Assembly (NCBI GenBank): GCA_036322835.1
Contig: AP027304.1
Location: 1,922,001-1,986,000, forward strand
Direction of reading: 5' to 3'
Source of the DNA: Tenuifilaceae bacterium CYCD
Lineage (GTDB): Bacteria; Bacteroidota; Bacteroidia; Bacteroidales; Tenuifilaceae
Length of the DNA: 64,000 nt
Every line of letters begins with the position of its first letter. The first letter of the stretch is position 1. Shown piece after piece: positions 1 to 8,952 of the stretch. The notes beneath the pieces were generated by a model that did no database searches, was not told the DNA's origin, and was given only the letters and a program-made list of their open reading frames with translations. The position numbers and the translations under genes were made by a program.

Positions 1-185
1 GCATTAATTACGTATTTGTCAATGACTGCTTTGAACAATTCCTCTTTGCTTGAATAGTGGTGGTATATACCTCCCTTCGTAATGCCTGCTTCCTTTATGA
101 TGCTATTTATGGTAACTGCTTCGTAGTTGTTGTTAAGGAACATTTTATAGGCAGTTGCGAGAATGATGTCTTTGGTTTCTTTCAT
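1..185 (-). CDS. TetR/AcrR family transcriptional regulator, N-terminal part (runs off the window)
   Basis: The reverse strand reads from an ATG at 185 to the window edge without a stop, giving 61 residues starting MKETKDIILATAYKMF. The layout is the TetR DNA-binding domain: a first helix, then TINSIIKEAGITKGGIYHHY, which is the helix-turn-helix and the tyrosine-rich recognition helix, then SSKEELF, the usual start of helix 4. The ligand-binding C-terminal domain is outside the window, so the inducer cannot be guessed. The gene is divergent from the C69 dipeptidase gene, and a dyad lies 22 bp upstream of its start, which would fit autoregulation. Confidence is high for the family and nil for the regulated pathway. 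Confidence 0.9.
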   Translation of the reverse strand, partial: MKETKDIILATAYKMFLNNNYEAVTINSIIKEAGITKGGIYHHYSSKEELFKAVIDKYVIN

Positions 186-206
186 ATTTACTATCTTTCA
201 GGACGA

Positions 207-224
207 AAACCGACCGTTTGGTTT
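207..224. promoter_or_regulatory. Putative TetR-type operator (18-bp imperfect palindrome)
   Basis: The 18 bases AAACCGACCGTTTGGTTT form an imperfect dyad: outer arms AAACC and GGTTT pair perfectly and the centre is CG. It lies just upstream of the TetR-type gene and in the divergent region before the C69 peptidase. TetR regulators commonly bind such palindromes at their own promoter. The site is seen directly; binding is inferred. Confidence 0.45.
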
Positions 225-442
225 GCAAATATACGCACGTTTATAATTGTTGGTTACATTGTTTTGAAATTTAACAGAATTTAATTGATTATTTCTTTGT
301 AATAACTTGATAATCAATTGCAATTTCTTTGATGGCAAATATTTTCTCACAATGGATTAATCCGAAGCATCATTGTTTAGTCAAAAACACTATGAATCAA
401 TTAAAACTTTAGGTTTGGTTTTTGAAAATAGTACAGATTCTT

Positions 443-2059
443 ATGAGTAAATTTCATGTATTGCTTCTTTCGTTTATTGCTGCTATTGTTCAGCAATCTT
501 ATGCGCAAAGTAGTATCTTCGATCAGGTGAACGATCCTTACTTTGGTGAAACCTGCACCAGCATTCTGGTTGGCAAAAAAGCATCAACCGATGGTTCTGT
601 AATTACAAGTCATACCTGTGATGGGAAGTACCGTACATGGGTTTCGGTCGAAAAGGGTCAGAAGTTCCAAAACGATACAATCACATCAATATATAAGGGA
701 TTGCTTAAAACTGAGTTTTATGGTGATACTAGAAATGTAACGAAGGTTGGTGAAATCCCTGTGGCTAAAGAAACATTTACTTTTTTGAATACTGCTTATC
801 CATGTTTAAATGAGAAACAATTAGCTATGGGTGAAACCACAATTACAGGTGCTAAGGAGTTGGTTAACGAAAAAGGTATGTTTCAAATAGAGGAGCTTCA
901 GCGAATTGCTTTGCAACGTTGCTCTACCGCTCGCGATGCTATTCTGTTAATTGGGACGTTGATTAAGCAGTATGGCTATGGAGATTGGGGCGAGTGCATT
1001 ACCATTGCTGATAAGAATGAGGTTTGGCAGATGGAGATTTTTGGCGAAGGCCTCGATAAGGTTGGTGGAGTGTGGGCTGCCCAGCGTATTCCCGATGATC
1101 ACGTCGGAATATCTGCGAATATCTCAAGAATTTCCGAGATTAATCTAAAAGACAAGGATCATTTTCTGGTATCGGAGAATGTGTTTGAGGTTGCAAGGCG
1201 GTTAGGTCTTTGGGATGGTAATGCGCCTTTTAAATTCTGGAAAGCGTATGGAAATAATAAAAAACCTTATGGCATTCGCGATTACTTTGTACTTAACGCT
1301 TTGGCGCCATCGCAAAATTTAAATATGGATATGGAAGAGTTGCCTTTTTCTGTTAAGCCTGACAAAAAAGTATCGGTTCACGATGTAATTGCTCTATACC
1401 GAGAAACATATGAGGGTACAAAGTACGATATGACTCAGAATATGAAATATGTTCGTAAAAAGTACAACGATAAGCGTGAGGTTATTGGTCTGGATACAGT
1501 CTTATCGCCAATTGCTCATCCTTGGTTAACTGGTAATGATAGAAATTTACTGAACTACCTAAACGATGGCACAATTAACTTTCAACGCACAGTGGCTGTA
1601 TCGTGGTGTTCGTATTCGCACATTATTCAGTTAAGGGACTGGCTGCCCGATGATATTGGCGGCTTGGCATGGTTCTCGGTCGACAATCCAGGGCAAAGCC
1701 CACGTATACCCATTTTCTCTGGTATAACAGAGTTGCCCGATTATTTCAACTATTGCGGACAAAAACGGTACAGAGAGGATGCCTTGATATGGCAGTATCG
1801 CAAGGCGAATAAATTGGCAACCTTGGCATGGCAGGAAACTAAGGATGAAATGATGGGTGAGGTGAACTATTTCGAGAATAAGGTGGCAAATGATACAAAG
1901 AGTCTAGAACAGCTGGTGCTAGCGTTGATAGCGGAAGGGAAAACTGACGAGGCAAAAAAACTTATTACGCATTACACGCGCGATATCACAGGTGCAACGG
2001 TGTTAAAGTGGAAGGAATTTGAAGCGTACTACTGGAATAAGTTTGGAATGGGATTTTAG
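443..2059 (+). CDS. Secreted C69 family dipeptidase
   Basis: This is a peptidase of family C69 (PepD-like, Ntn-hydrolase fold), which cleaves dipeptides. After a signal peptide (MSKFHVLLLSFIAAIVQQSY, then AQ) comes the family signature CTSILVGKKASTDGS, whose cysteine (about residue 37) is the nucleophile exposed by processing. Later segments such as GYGDWGECITIADKNEVWQM and the C-terminal WCSYSHIIQLRDWLPD also fit the family. I chose the ATG at 443 because it starts the signal peptide directly; an in-frame TTG at 422 would add seven residues. It is probably exported to the periplasm or beyond. The gene stands alone and ends at a bidirectional terminator. Confidence 0.88.
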   Translation: MSKFHVLLLSFIAAIVQQSYAQSSIFDQVNDPYFGETCTSILVGKKASTDGSVITSHTCDGKYRTWVSVEKGQKFQNDTITSIYKGLLKTEFYGDTRNVTKVGEIPVAKETFTFLNTAYPCLNEKQLAMGETTITGAKELVNEKGMFQIEELQRIALQRCSTARDAILLIGTLIKQYGYGDWGECITIADKNEVWQMEIFGEGLDKVGGVWAAQRIPDDHVGISANISRISEINLKDKDHFLVSENVFEVARRLGLWDGNAPFKFWKAYGNNKKPYGIRDYFVLNALAPSQNLNMDMEELPFSVKPDKKVSVHDVIALYRETYEGTKYDMTQNMKYVRKKYNDKREVIGLDTVLSPIAHPWLTGNDRNLLNYLNDGTINFQRTVAVSWCSYSHIIQLRDWLPDDIGGLAWFSVDNPGQSPRIPIFSGITELPDYFNYCGQKRYREDALIWQYRKANKLATLAWQETKDEMMGEVNYFENKVANDTKSLEQLVLALIAEGKTDEAKKLITHYTRDITGATVLKWKEFEAYYWNKFGMGF

Positions 2060-2074
2060 TTAGTTGTTATATGT

Positions 2075-2109
2075 AAACCCAGCCGGAGTGTCAAGTTCTG
2101 GCTGGGTTT
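2075..2109. terminator. Bidirectional intrinsic terminator
   Basis: A perfect 10-bp stem, AAACCCAGCC against GGCTGGGTTT, encloses a 15-nt loop between two convergent genes. It is followed by a T-rich stretch on the plus strand and can serve both the C69 peptidase gene and the facing membrane-protein gene. Confidence 0.8.
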
Positions 2110-2113
2110 AATT

Positions 2114-3892
2114 TTAATTAACTGCTCCAATTGATAAATCGTCAAAGTAGGCTTTTTTTAGATTCGGATTCCATACATAAACCTTTAGAGGAATTGGGCT
2201 ATCGGAATTGGGCGTTGTAAATTCAACAACTATCAATTCCCATCCTGCAGAGTCTATGTCAACAGTAGTTTTTGAGTTTTGGTAAAAGTTAATATCGCTA
2301 TTTTGCACAACTAACCTTGCGTTTGGATTCCCGTACCGCCAAATCTGAGCAACGTACCTTTTGTTCGGTTGCAGGGTGATATCACTGGTCATTCCGTATT
2401 GGTTCGATTTACTCACCGCAATAGACTTTCCTGCTGAACGAAACATGTTCGTGCATGCATTGCTGATAGAATCGCAGTTGCATGCGTAAATAATACTCTG
2501 GGAGATTGGTTGATACTTTTGTTTTGTGATATTTTCTTTTTTCCCCTCTATGGACGATTCGTAATCGGGAGTTTGTAGCAGGTAATCCAACCTACCGCTG
2601 GGTTTTAATCTTAGGAAAGAATCCCAGTATGCCGCTTTACTCATCGAATCCCAGTGAATCGCCATGTATCGATACTGAAAATTAACCATCAATCCGTAAA
2701 GTGCAAGCACTGTCAGCAATGAATATCCTGCAATTTTCCTCCAACGTTTCTCATCGATCCAATTTACAAAATAGGCAAAGGGAAGTGCAAGAAATGCATA
2801 GGATTCTATCATCGGACGTGCTCCCAAACCTCCGCCATACCACCAACTCCACCACGAGAATACGATGTAGATGTTAATTGATATGAAAATTGCTAGTGGA
2901 CAGAACCACTCGAAACGTTTCTTTATTGCCAATAATATCAATCCGACTAAAGGCAAAACCATAATAGGGGAATAGATTAGCCAGCCTTTGCGATAGCTGA
3001 ATATACCGTCAAGGATATGGGGTTTTAGGAAGAAGAATCCCTCGTTGTTGTACGAGTAGTAAAGCCAATGCCCTGTGGCCGATTTCCAGTAAAGAAGTTG
3101 AGGAATCCAAACGGCAAATGCTAAAATAGCGGCAAGCGTTATAAATCGCCAATTTTTAAAGAGAAATGCAAATCTATCCCTGAGAATCGAAATAGAGTCA
3201 ACTCCCCAAAACGCAAAGAAAAGTATTATAATTCCGTTCGTTGGACGAACAAGAGCGATTAGTCCAGTTAGTAAACCTAAAAATAAACAATATTTTACTT
3301 TTTGCGATTCCCAGAATTTGACGGTAAGTAAGAAGAATAATGCGAAAAGAAAGAAGTTGTAAACATGCGACATTGTGGCTTCGAGCGTACTGTAGTGGAA
3401 CATGTTAGTTCCAATGAATGTTGCAATAAGAACAAGCCCTACAACACGTGGTTTAAACCATCGAATTAAAACATTTCGCAATATAATCAATCCTAAAAGT
3501 AGGTATGCTATTGCGCTGATTTGTAGGAAAATCAAATAAGGAGATGAATAACCATCGGGAGCGGCTCCGTTAACTAGTGCCGTTATGTTTCCGATTAAGA
3601 AGAATGGTAGGTATAGGAACGATAGCCCCATGGTCATTTTTACAACCTCTTTTCCTTCGGGAGTTTGAAGTGGCCAATACTTGTCGGCATAGAAATCACG
3701 GTTTGCCTTGGTGAACTCAAAGGTTAAATCGTGATGAATTATTGCCGCAGGCAAATAGCAGTAGTATGAAATGATGTCGTCGTGGATAACTCTGCCATGT
3801 TTCCAAGGTTTTGAGTTTAGATTGATGAAGATTACCAGAATAGCAATAAGCAGGATGGATATTTTGCTGAAATCGATTTCTTTTAACTTCAT
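2114..3892 (-). CDS. Multi-spanning membrane protein, GT-C glycosyltransferase-like, with C-terminal jelly-roll-like domain
   Basis: The 592-residue protein starts with a membrane helix followed by an aspartate pair (RVIHDDIISYYCYLPA), the arrangement seen in the first outer loop of GT-C glycosyltransferases of the GT39/ArnT type. About ten more hydrophobic segments follow up to residue 415. The last 150 residues are soluble and beta-rich (YVAQIWRYGNPNARLVVQ, then WELIVVEFTTP and YFDDLSIG), like a carbohydrate-binding jelly roll. Such enzymes move sugars from polyprenyl carriers onto lipid, glycan or protein at the outer face of the membrane. The acceptor is unknown. The gene is downstream of aspA, separated by a heptamer array. 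The enzyme class is inferred from topology and the acidic motif only. Confidence 0.6.
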   Translation of the reverse strand: MKLKEIDFSKISILLIAILVIFINLNSKPWKHGRVIHDDIISYYCYLPAAIIHHDLTFEFTKANRDFYADKYWPLQTPEGKEVVKMTMGLSFLYLPFFLIGNITALVNGAAPDGYSSPYLIFLQISAIAYLLLGLIILRNVLIRWFKPRVVGLVLIATFIGTNMFHYSTLEATMSHVYNFFLFALFFLLTVKFWESQKVKYCLFLGLLTGLIALVRPTNGIIILFFAFWGVDSISILRDRFAFLFKNWRFITLAAILAFAVWIPQLLYWKSATGHWLYYSYNNEGFFFLKPHILDGIFSYRKGWLIYSPIMVLPLVGLILLAIKKRFEWFCPLAIFISINIYIVFSWWSWWYGGGLGARPMIESYAFLALPFAYFVNWIDEKRWRKIAGYSLLTVLALYGLMVNFQYRYMAIHWDSMSKAAYWDSFLRLKPSGRLDYLLQTPDYESSIEGKKENITKQKYQPISQSIIYACNCDSISNACTNMFRSAGKSIAVSKSNQYGMTSDITLQPNKRYVAQIWRYGNPNARLVVQNSDINFYQNSKTTVDIDSAGWELIVVEFTTPNSDSPIPLKVYVWNPNLKKAYFDDLSIGAVN

Positions 3893-3957
3893 AACTTTCG
3901 GTTATAAATCAGTAGATGATTGGATGACATCTAAAAGTATAAACATATCTTTCTTAA

Positions 3958-3985
3958 CAACTGTCAACTATCAACTGTCAACTAT
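3958..3985 (+). repeat. Heptamer array, four CAACTRT units
   Basis: Four head-to-tail 7-bp units CAACTGT, CAACTAT, CAACTGT, CAACTAT lie directly against the aspA stop codon (3986). On the aspA transcript they read as ATAGTTG/ACAGTTG units right after the stop. The same unit occurs around the four-helix-bundle gene at 52 kb and upstream of the cyd operon. Confidence 0.85.
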
Positions 3986-5422
3986 TTAGATCTCTCTTAA
4001 CGAATATCCTAGTTTCAAAAGGTTCTCAGGCTTAACAATTTCCTGTAACTTGCTTTCATCTAGTAGTTTTAACTTTTTGTTCGCCTCAAAAATATCAACC
4101 TTTGACTGACGCATTTCTGTGGCAAGTATTGCAGCCTTATTAAATCCAATAAATGGCAGCAGTGCTGTTGTTATTGATGGATTGCTAAAGAGTTTATGCT
4201 TCGACTTCTCTACATCAACCTCAACACCATGAATTAAATTCTGTGCCAAAGTTTTATTTGCAGCTATCAGTAATTTAACAGAATCGAGCAAGGCATGTCC
4301 AATGGTTGGAATGTATGCGTTTAAATCCAAAGTTCCCTGCGCTGCCAATGCTGATATGGTCATATCGTTTGCATATACCCTGTGTGCCACGCTAATTACA
4401 AATTCAGGAATAACCGGATTAACCTTGCCTGGCATTATTGAGCTACCAACCTGTTGCTTAGGAATTGAGATTGAGTTCTCGGCAATATCGGAAGCCAATA
4501 GCCTCAAATCCGAAACCATCTTCTCGAGATTTACAACGTGTGCTTTTAGTATGGCATGAACTTCAACAAACGAGTCCAAATTGGCTGTTGCATCGTTTAG
4601 GTTCTCGCTTCTAGTAAATGGAAAACCTGTAAGCATTTGCAAATGCTTTGCTACCTCCATGACAAAGTAACGTGGAGTGCCAACGCCAGTTCCGATTGCT
4701 CCTCCACCGAGGTTTACAACCTTAATTCGTTCAAAACATTTTGATACTCGCCACCAATCGCGCGAAAGCGCTTCGCTATAAGTGCTAAATAGTTGTGCGT
4801 ACGACGATGGCACTGCAGCCTGCATTTGTGTGTAGCCTATTCGTAAAGAATTTCTATGATTTTTTTCTAGGTTCTCAAATCCCGCACGGGTATTGTTAAT
4901 CGATTCCTCCAAAAGAACTAATAGACGGACAGCAGCAATCCTTAATGCTGTAGGAACAACATCGTTAGTGGATTGGAATATGTTTGCATGCTCAATAGGA
5001 TCAATTTTTGAATAATCACCAATTTTGAAACCTAACTTAAGTAACGATGCATTAGCAATAATCTCATTCACATTCATGTTGATGCTTGTTCCTGCACCGC
5101 CCTGAATTGCGGGAACAATAAAGTGATTGAAATATTCGCCATCATGAACCTCTATTGCTGATGAAATCAATGAGTCTAAAATATCAGCCGGAATGAAATT
5201 TAAGTTTTTTTGTTGTAACTCCTTGTCGCTTTGTGCTGCATGGGCAAACTCCATATAGGTCATGTAGCAAACCTGCTTAACCAATCCCATTGCTTGATAC
5301 CACTCCTTGTGGAATGCACTGCTATCAGGAAAATTTTCCTGAGCCCTTAAGGAGTGTATTCCGTAAAGTGCTTTATCGGGGATTTCTCTTGAACCAAGGT
5401 AGTCGGACTCTTTACGCATCAT
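3986..5422 (-). CDS. aspA: Aspartate ammonia-lyase
   Basis: The enzyme interconverts L-aspartate with fumarate and ammonia. The fumarase/aspartase signature GSSIMPGKVNP, which carries the catalytic-loop serine, is at about residues 320-330, and the N-terminus (DYLGSREIPDKALYGIHSL) is typical of AspA. At 478 residues it has normal length. TTG (5425), ATG (5422) and ATG (5419) are stacked at the start; I chose the first ATG. It begins 8 bp after the glutaminyl cyclase gene, so the two are likely co-transcribed. Fumarase C is related, but the N-terminus favours aspartase. Confidence 0.9.
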   Translation of the reverse strand: MMRKESDYLGSREIPDKALYGIHSLRAQENFPDSSAFHKEWYQAMGLVKQVCYMTYMEFAHAAQSDKELQQKNLNFIPADILDSLISSAIEVHDGEYFNHFIVPAIQGGAGTSINMNVNEIIANASLLKLGFKIGDYSKIDPIEHANIFQSTNDVVPTALRIAAVRLLVLLEESINNTRAGFENLEKNHRNSLRIGYTQMQAAVPSSYAQLFSTYSEALSRDWWRVSKCFERIKVVNLGGGAIGTGVGTPRYFVMEVAKHLQMLTGFPFTRSENLNDATANLDSFVEVHAILKAHVVNLEKMVSDLRLLASDIAENSISIPKQQVGSSIMPGKVNPVIPEFVISVAHRVYANDMTISALAAQGTLDLNAYIPTIGHALLDSVKLLIAANKTLAQNLIHGVEVDVEKSKHKLFSNPSITTALLPFIGFNKAAILATEMRQSKVDIFEANKKLKLLDESKLQEIVKPENLLKLGYSLREI

Positions 5423-5430
5423 CAAACTAG

Positions 5431-6510
5431 TTACTTACTAACAATTTCCACTTGAAATAATTTTGGCCAGTTTTTGCCAGTTACATAGAGCCGTTTATTT
5501 GTTGAATCGTAAGCAATTCCATTCAAAACATCCTCATGGCCAGTCCTGTCGGAGTCTTTAAGAATCTTTGAAAAATCAATTTCAGAAACTACAACTCCAG
5601 TTTGAGGATCAATCACAACGACCCTATCCGTGGTGTAAATATTAGCCCAGATTTTTTCATCAATATACTCCAACTCGTTTATGTTTCTGACAGATCCATT
5701 GTTGTCAAAAACTTCAATTCTTCGAACTTCGGAGAATCCATCGGGCTCCATGAAATAGATGATGTTGGAGCCATCGCTCATGATCAGATCTGTACCATTG
5801 GTTGTTAATCCCCAGCCTTGAGTAGCATAGTTAAACGAGTTAAGTTTCTTAAACGATTCCAGCTCGTAAACGAAGCCAATACCGCTTGTCCAAGTTAGCT
5901 GGTAAATTTTGCCATTCAGCAGTGCAATTCCTTCGCCAAAGTACTCTTGGTTGAGATTGGCACTCTGTAACACTTTACCCGTTGCTAGTTCAACCTTGCG
6001 TAAACTTGATGATCCATTTTGCCCAGTTCCTTCGTATAGAAAACCATCATGAACAAATAGTCCTTGAGTATATGCATTGGGATCGTGGCTGAATGTTTTT
6101 ACAACTCTATAGGTTTGTTTTTGCGGAACTATATTCGTTTTTAGTATTACCGAAACGGCAGCCGTTTGGCGCTGGCCATTTTTCCATGCTGTGGCTCGGA
6201 TGTTTAGAGTTCCTAGCCCAAAATCTTTAGTGGAGAATTCATAGGAGAGATTTAACAGTTTGGTTATCATTTTCTCATTGATGAAAAGAATGATGGAGTC
6301 TGGTTGGACGTTACTATCAACTAGTTTTATGTTGAGTTGGATGGGGTCGCCAACCGTGAAAATTTTACCGTTTACTGGCGAGTCGAAGCGAATTAGATGG
6401 ATGGGTTTTTCTGCTGGTTGATTTTGAGTTGCGGTTGATTGTTCGGTGCTACCATTACTACATCCGACTATTAATCCAATAAGCAAAATTGCAAGATTAT
6501 TTAGTTTCAT
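5431..6510 (-). CDS. Glutaminyl-peptide cyclotransferase-like lipoprotein
   Basis: The C-terminal two thirds match the plant/bacterial glutamine cyclotransferase family (five-bladed propeller), which converts N-terminal glutamine to pyroglutamate. Typical blocks are SHDPNAYTQGL, FLYEGTGQNGSSSLRKV, YFGEGIALLNGKIYQLTW and a final NGIAYDSTNKRLYVTGK. The N-terminus is a lipoprotein signal with lipobox LIVGC (Cys17), followed by a linker and an Ig-like segment (about 40-125). It is therefore anchored in the envelope and would act on exported proteins or peptides. It lies 8 bp upstream of aspA. In this phylum many exported proteins begin with Gln after signal cleavage, which is a plausible substrate pool (inference). 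Confidence 0.85.
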   Translation of the reverse strand: MKLNNLAILLIGLIVGCSNGSTEQSTATQNQPAEKPIHLIRFDSPVNGKIFTVGDPIQLNIKLVDSNVQPDSIILFINEKMITKLLNLSYEFSTKDFGLGTLNIRATAWKNGQRQTAAVSVILKTNIVPQKQTYRVVKTFSHDPNAYTQGLFVHDGFLYEGTGQNGSSSLRKVELATGKVLQSANLNQEYFGEGIALLNGKIYQLTWTSGIGFVYELESFKKLNSFNYATQGWGLTTNGTDLIMSDGSNIIYFMEPDGFSEVRRIEVFDNNGSVRNINELEYIDEKIWANIYTTDRVVVIDPQTGVVVSEIDFSKILKDSDRTGHEDVLNGIAYDSTNKRLYVTGKNWPKLFQVEIVSK

Positions 6511-6536
6511 TTGCTGTGAGTGGTTTTTATTGTCAA

Positions 6537-6959
6537 CTATTTTTTGAAAAATATTCTCGATAGAATCCCCTTTTTCCTATACTGTTTGAGTAAATTTTTC
6601 TCGATAATATGATCTGGTTGGCTAGGACATAGCGTTTCCCAAACCTTATTCCAACCAACAAATCCTCCAATATTTCTATCATCAATAAAAATGTCAACTA
6701 AAAGTTTTCTTGGAGTTTCATCATCCAAAACTTCCTCGGGATGATTGCTGTTAACTGCGTAGAATTCTACCCCATTTTTTGAACAGAATTCAACAGCCTC
6801 ATCGAGTAGTTTACCCGTGCGGACAGTCCAAAGGATTAAAACAAATCCGCGTTTCTGCAATTCTCGTAAAGTCTCAAAAGCAAAAAGCATTGGCTTGCCA
6901 ATGGCAGGGTAAGCATTCTCTACGATTGTTCCATCAAAATCTACAGCAATCCTAAGCAT
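6537..6959 (-). CDS. HAD-superfamily hydrolase, small
   Basis: This 140-residue protein begins with the HAD nucleophile motif (MLRIAVDFDGTIVE), has motif II in the VLILWTVRTG region and an acidic motif in IDDRNIGG near residue 97. There is room only for the core Rossmann fold and no cap domain, so the substrate is likely a macromolecule or small phosphate ester. Substrate cannot be told from sequence. It is 26 bp upstream of the cyclase gene and may belong to that transcript. Confidence 0.8.
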   Translation of the reverse strand: MLRIAVDFDGTIVENAYPAIGKPMLFAFETLRELQKRGFVLILWTVRTGKLLDEAVEFCSKNGVEFYAVNSNHPEEVLDDETPRKLLVDIFIDDRNIGGFVGWNKVWETLCPSQPDHIIEKNLLKQYRKKGILSRIFFKK

Positions 6960-7019
6960 TGTTATTTAAGTAAATGAATTTCAAATCTACATCAAATTTA
7001 GGAAACAGCAAGGGTATTC

Positions 7020-7099
7020 GTTGATAGTTGTTGGTTGATGGTTGCTTGTGTAGAATGTTAATTACTTTTTATTCCAATCAACGAACAACTATAAACTAT
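7020..7099. repeat. Inverted pair of heptamer arrays upstream of the cyd operon
   Basis: The left arm (7020-7047) is GTTGATA, GTTGTTG, GTTGATG, GTTGCTT; the right arm (7079-7099) is CAACGAA, CAACTAT, AAACTAT. About 19 of 22 positions of one arm can pair with the other, leaving a loop of some 35 nt. It sits in the divergent gap between the HAD hydrolase and the DUF4492-cyd operon. It contains no ORF. Confidence 0.75.
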
Positions 7100-7143
7100 T
7101 GCTGTTTTTTATCAAAATGAATTAATAGGTATGAGTAAATATC

Positions 7144-7151
7144 TAAATTTG
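7144..7151 (+). promoter_or_regulatory. Candidate -7 promoter element for the cyd operon
   Basis: TAAATTTG matches the Bacteroidota -7 consensus TAnnTTTG and lies 20 bp before the DUF4492 start. No clear TTG is found at the matching -33 distance, so this is tentative. Confidence 0.35.
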
Positions 7152-7171
7152 TTAGAGGCAATATTCTGGAT

Positions 7172-7384
7172 ATGATAAAACGCATCTTTCGATTCTACTA
7201 CGAAGGCTTTAGAAACATGACTATAGGCAGAACGCTTTGGGTCATCATTCTAATAAAGCTATTCGTAATGTTTGCAGTGCTTAAGATATTTTTCTTTCCG
7301 AATATCCTTAAACGAAACTTCAAAACCGACGAAGAACGTAGCAAATACGTTATTGAACAGTTAACCAATAACCCTAAAAAATAA
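7172..7384 (+). CDS. DUF4492 small membrane protein, cytochrome bd operon
   Basis: A 70-residue protein (MIKRIFRFYYEGFRNMTIGR) with one central membrane helix and a basic amphipathic N-terminus. It matches DUF4492, which in Bacteroidota is found directly upstream of cydA, exactly as here (3 bp gap). The tight linkage suggests a role in assembly or stability of the oxidase; its biochemical role is not established as far as I know. Confidence 0.85.
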   Translation: MIKRIFRFYYEGFRNMTIGRTLWVIILIKLFVMFAVLKIFFFPNILKRNFKTDEERSKYVIEQLTNNPKK

Positions 7385-7387
7385 ACT

Positions 7388-8950
7388 ATGGAACACTTCG
7401 ACCTTTCGCTGGTCAACTGGTCGCGAGCGCAATTTGCTCTCACGGCAATGTATCATTGGGTTTTTGTTCCGTTAACCCTAGGACTAGCCTTTATCATTGC
7501 GTTTATGGAAACGCTTTACTACAAAACGGGCGACGAGGAGTGGAAACGAATCACCAAGTTTTGGATGACACTTTTCGGAATTAACTTTGCCATTGGCGTT
7601 GCAACAGGGATAATTCTTGAGTTTGAGTTTGGCACAAACTGGAGCAACTACTCTTGGTTTGTTGGCGACATTTTTGGTGCCCCACTTGCCATTGAGGGTA
7701 TTATGGCTTTCTTCATGGAATCAACCTTTATTGCAGTAATGTTTTTTGGCTGGAATAAGGTTAGCAAAAAATTCCACTTGATTTCAACATGGCTAGTCGC
7801 ACTAGGCGCAAATCTTTCGGCGCTATGGATCTTAGTGGCAAATGCATGGATGCAGTACCCTGCAGGTATGCACTTCAATCCTGACACCGCCCGTAACGAG
7901 ATGCATAATTTCTGGGAAGTGCTATTTTCACCAGTTGCCATAAATAAATTCTTACACACCATATCGTCGGGATATGTTCTGGCTGCAATCTTTGTGGTTG
8001 GAATAAGTGCATGGTTTATCCTTAAAGGACGTCACCAATTGTTAGCCAAGCGCAGTATAATTATTGCTTCTGTTTTTGGATTAATTACCTCAATTTTTGT
8101 TGCATTAACAGGCGATGGTTCGGCTTATGAAGTTGCACAAAAGCAACCGATGAAATTAGCTGCAATGGAAGGGCTGTATAAAGGACAAGAAAAAGCTCCT
8201 TTAGTTGTAATTGGAGCGCTAACTCCCAATAAGCATTACGACGACGACAAAGATCCGTACATATTCACCGTCGAGATTCCTAAAATGCTCTCGTTGTTGG
8301 GCTACCGTAATAGCGATGCATTTGTTCCTGGAGTGAATGATATAATAAACGGGGGCTACACCTATATCGACAAAAATGGACAAGAAAAGGTAGCTCTTTC
8401 AGCAGAACAAAAAATTGCTCGTGGCAAAATTGCAATAAAAGCGTTGGCCGATTACAACGCAGCTAAAGATGCCAATGATACTGCTGCAGTAAACTACCAC
8501 AGGGCATTGCTAAACGATAACTTTGAGTACTTCGGCTATGGATACCTTAACGATCCCAAAAGCATAATACCAAACGTTCCGCTAACATTCTACAGCTTTA
8601 GGGTGATGGTTGGTTTAGGTGTTCTTTTTATCTTCTTCTTTGCTTTAATGCTATATCTGGTTTACTTCAAACAGTTCAAGATAAACAAGTGGATTTTACG
8701 ATCGTCGATTTTGATGATTCCGTTGGCTTATATTGCAAGTCAAGCAGGATGGATTGTTGCAGAAGTTGGCCGTCAACCTTGGGTTATTCAGGATATCCTG
8801 CCTACTGTTGCAGCGGTTTCACGCATCGATTCAAGTGCAGTGCAAATAACGTTCTTCCTTTTCTTTATAATCTTTACCGCTCTGCTTATTGCAGAGTTGC
8901 GCATAATGTTCAAGCAAATTAAAATAGGACCTAAAGAGGGAGGAAAATAG
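7388..8950 (+). CDS. cydA: Cytochrome bd ubiquinol oxidase subunit I
   Basis: CydA carries the three hemes of the high-affinity bd oxidase, which reduces oxygen with quinol. The axial histidines are visible at His23 (MYHWVFVPLT) and His190 (INKFLHTISSGYVL), and the conserved GRQPW motif is in the C-terminal third. A periplasmic Q-loop lies roughly between residues 240 and 390. At 520 residues it has normal length. It is followed 2 bp later by cydB. Oxygen scavenging by this enzyme is widespread in anaerobic and microaerobic Bacteroidota. Confidence 0.96.
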   Translation: MEHFDLSLVNWSRAQFALTAMYHWVFVPLTLGLAFIIAFMETLYYKTGDEEWKRITKFWMTLFGINFAIGVATGIILEFEFGTNWSNYSWFVGDIFGAPLAIEGIMAFFMESTFIAVMFFGWNKVSKKFHLISTWLVALGANLSALWILVANAWMQYPAGMHFNPDTARNEMHNFWEVLFSPVAINKFLHTISSGYVLAAIFVVGISAWFILKGRHQLLAKRSIIIASVFGLITSIFVALTGDGSAYEVAQKQPMKLAAMEGLYKGQEKAPLVVIGALTPNKHYDDDKDPYIFTVEIPKMLSLLGYRNSDAFVPGVNDIINGGYTYIDKNGQEKVALSAEQKIARGKIAIKALADYNAAKDANDTAAVNYHRALLNDNFEYFGYGYLNDPKSIIPNVPLTFYSFRVMVGLGVLFIFFFALMLYLVYFKQFKINKWILRSSILMIPLAYIASQAGWIVAEVGRQPWVIQDILPTVAAVSRIDSSAVQITFFLFFIIFTALLIAELRIMFKQIKIGPKEGGK

Positions 8951-8952
8951 TT

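Noticed and set aside
7648-7962. Open frames opposite cydA and other long frames lying within real genes
   Set aside because: They lie entirely inside well-identified genes on the other strand or frame, have no family features and lack any translation context.
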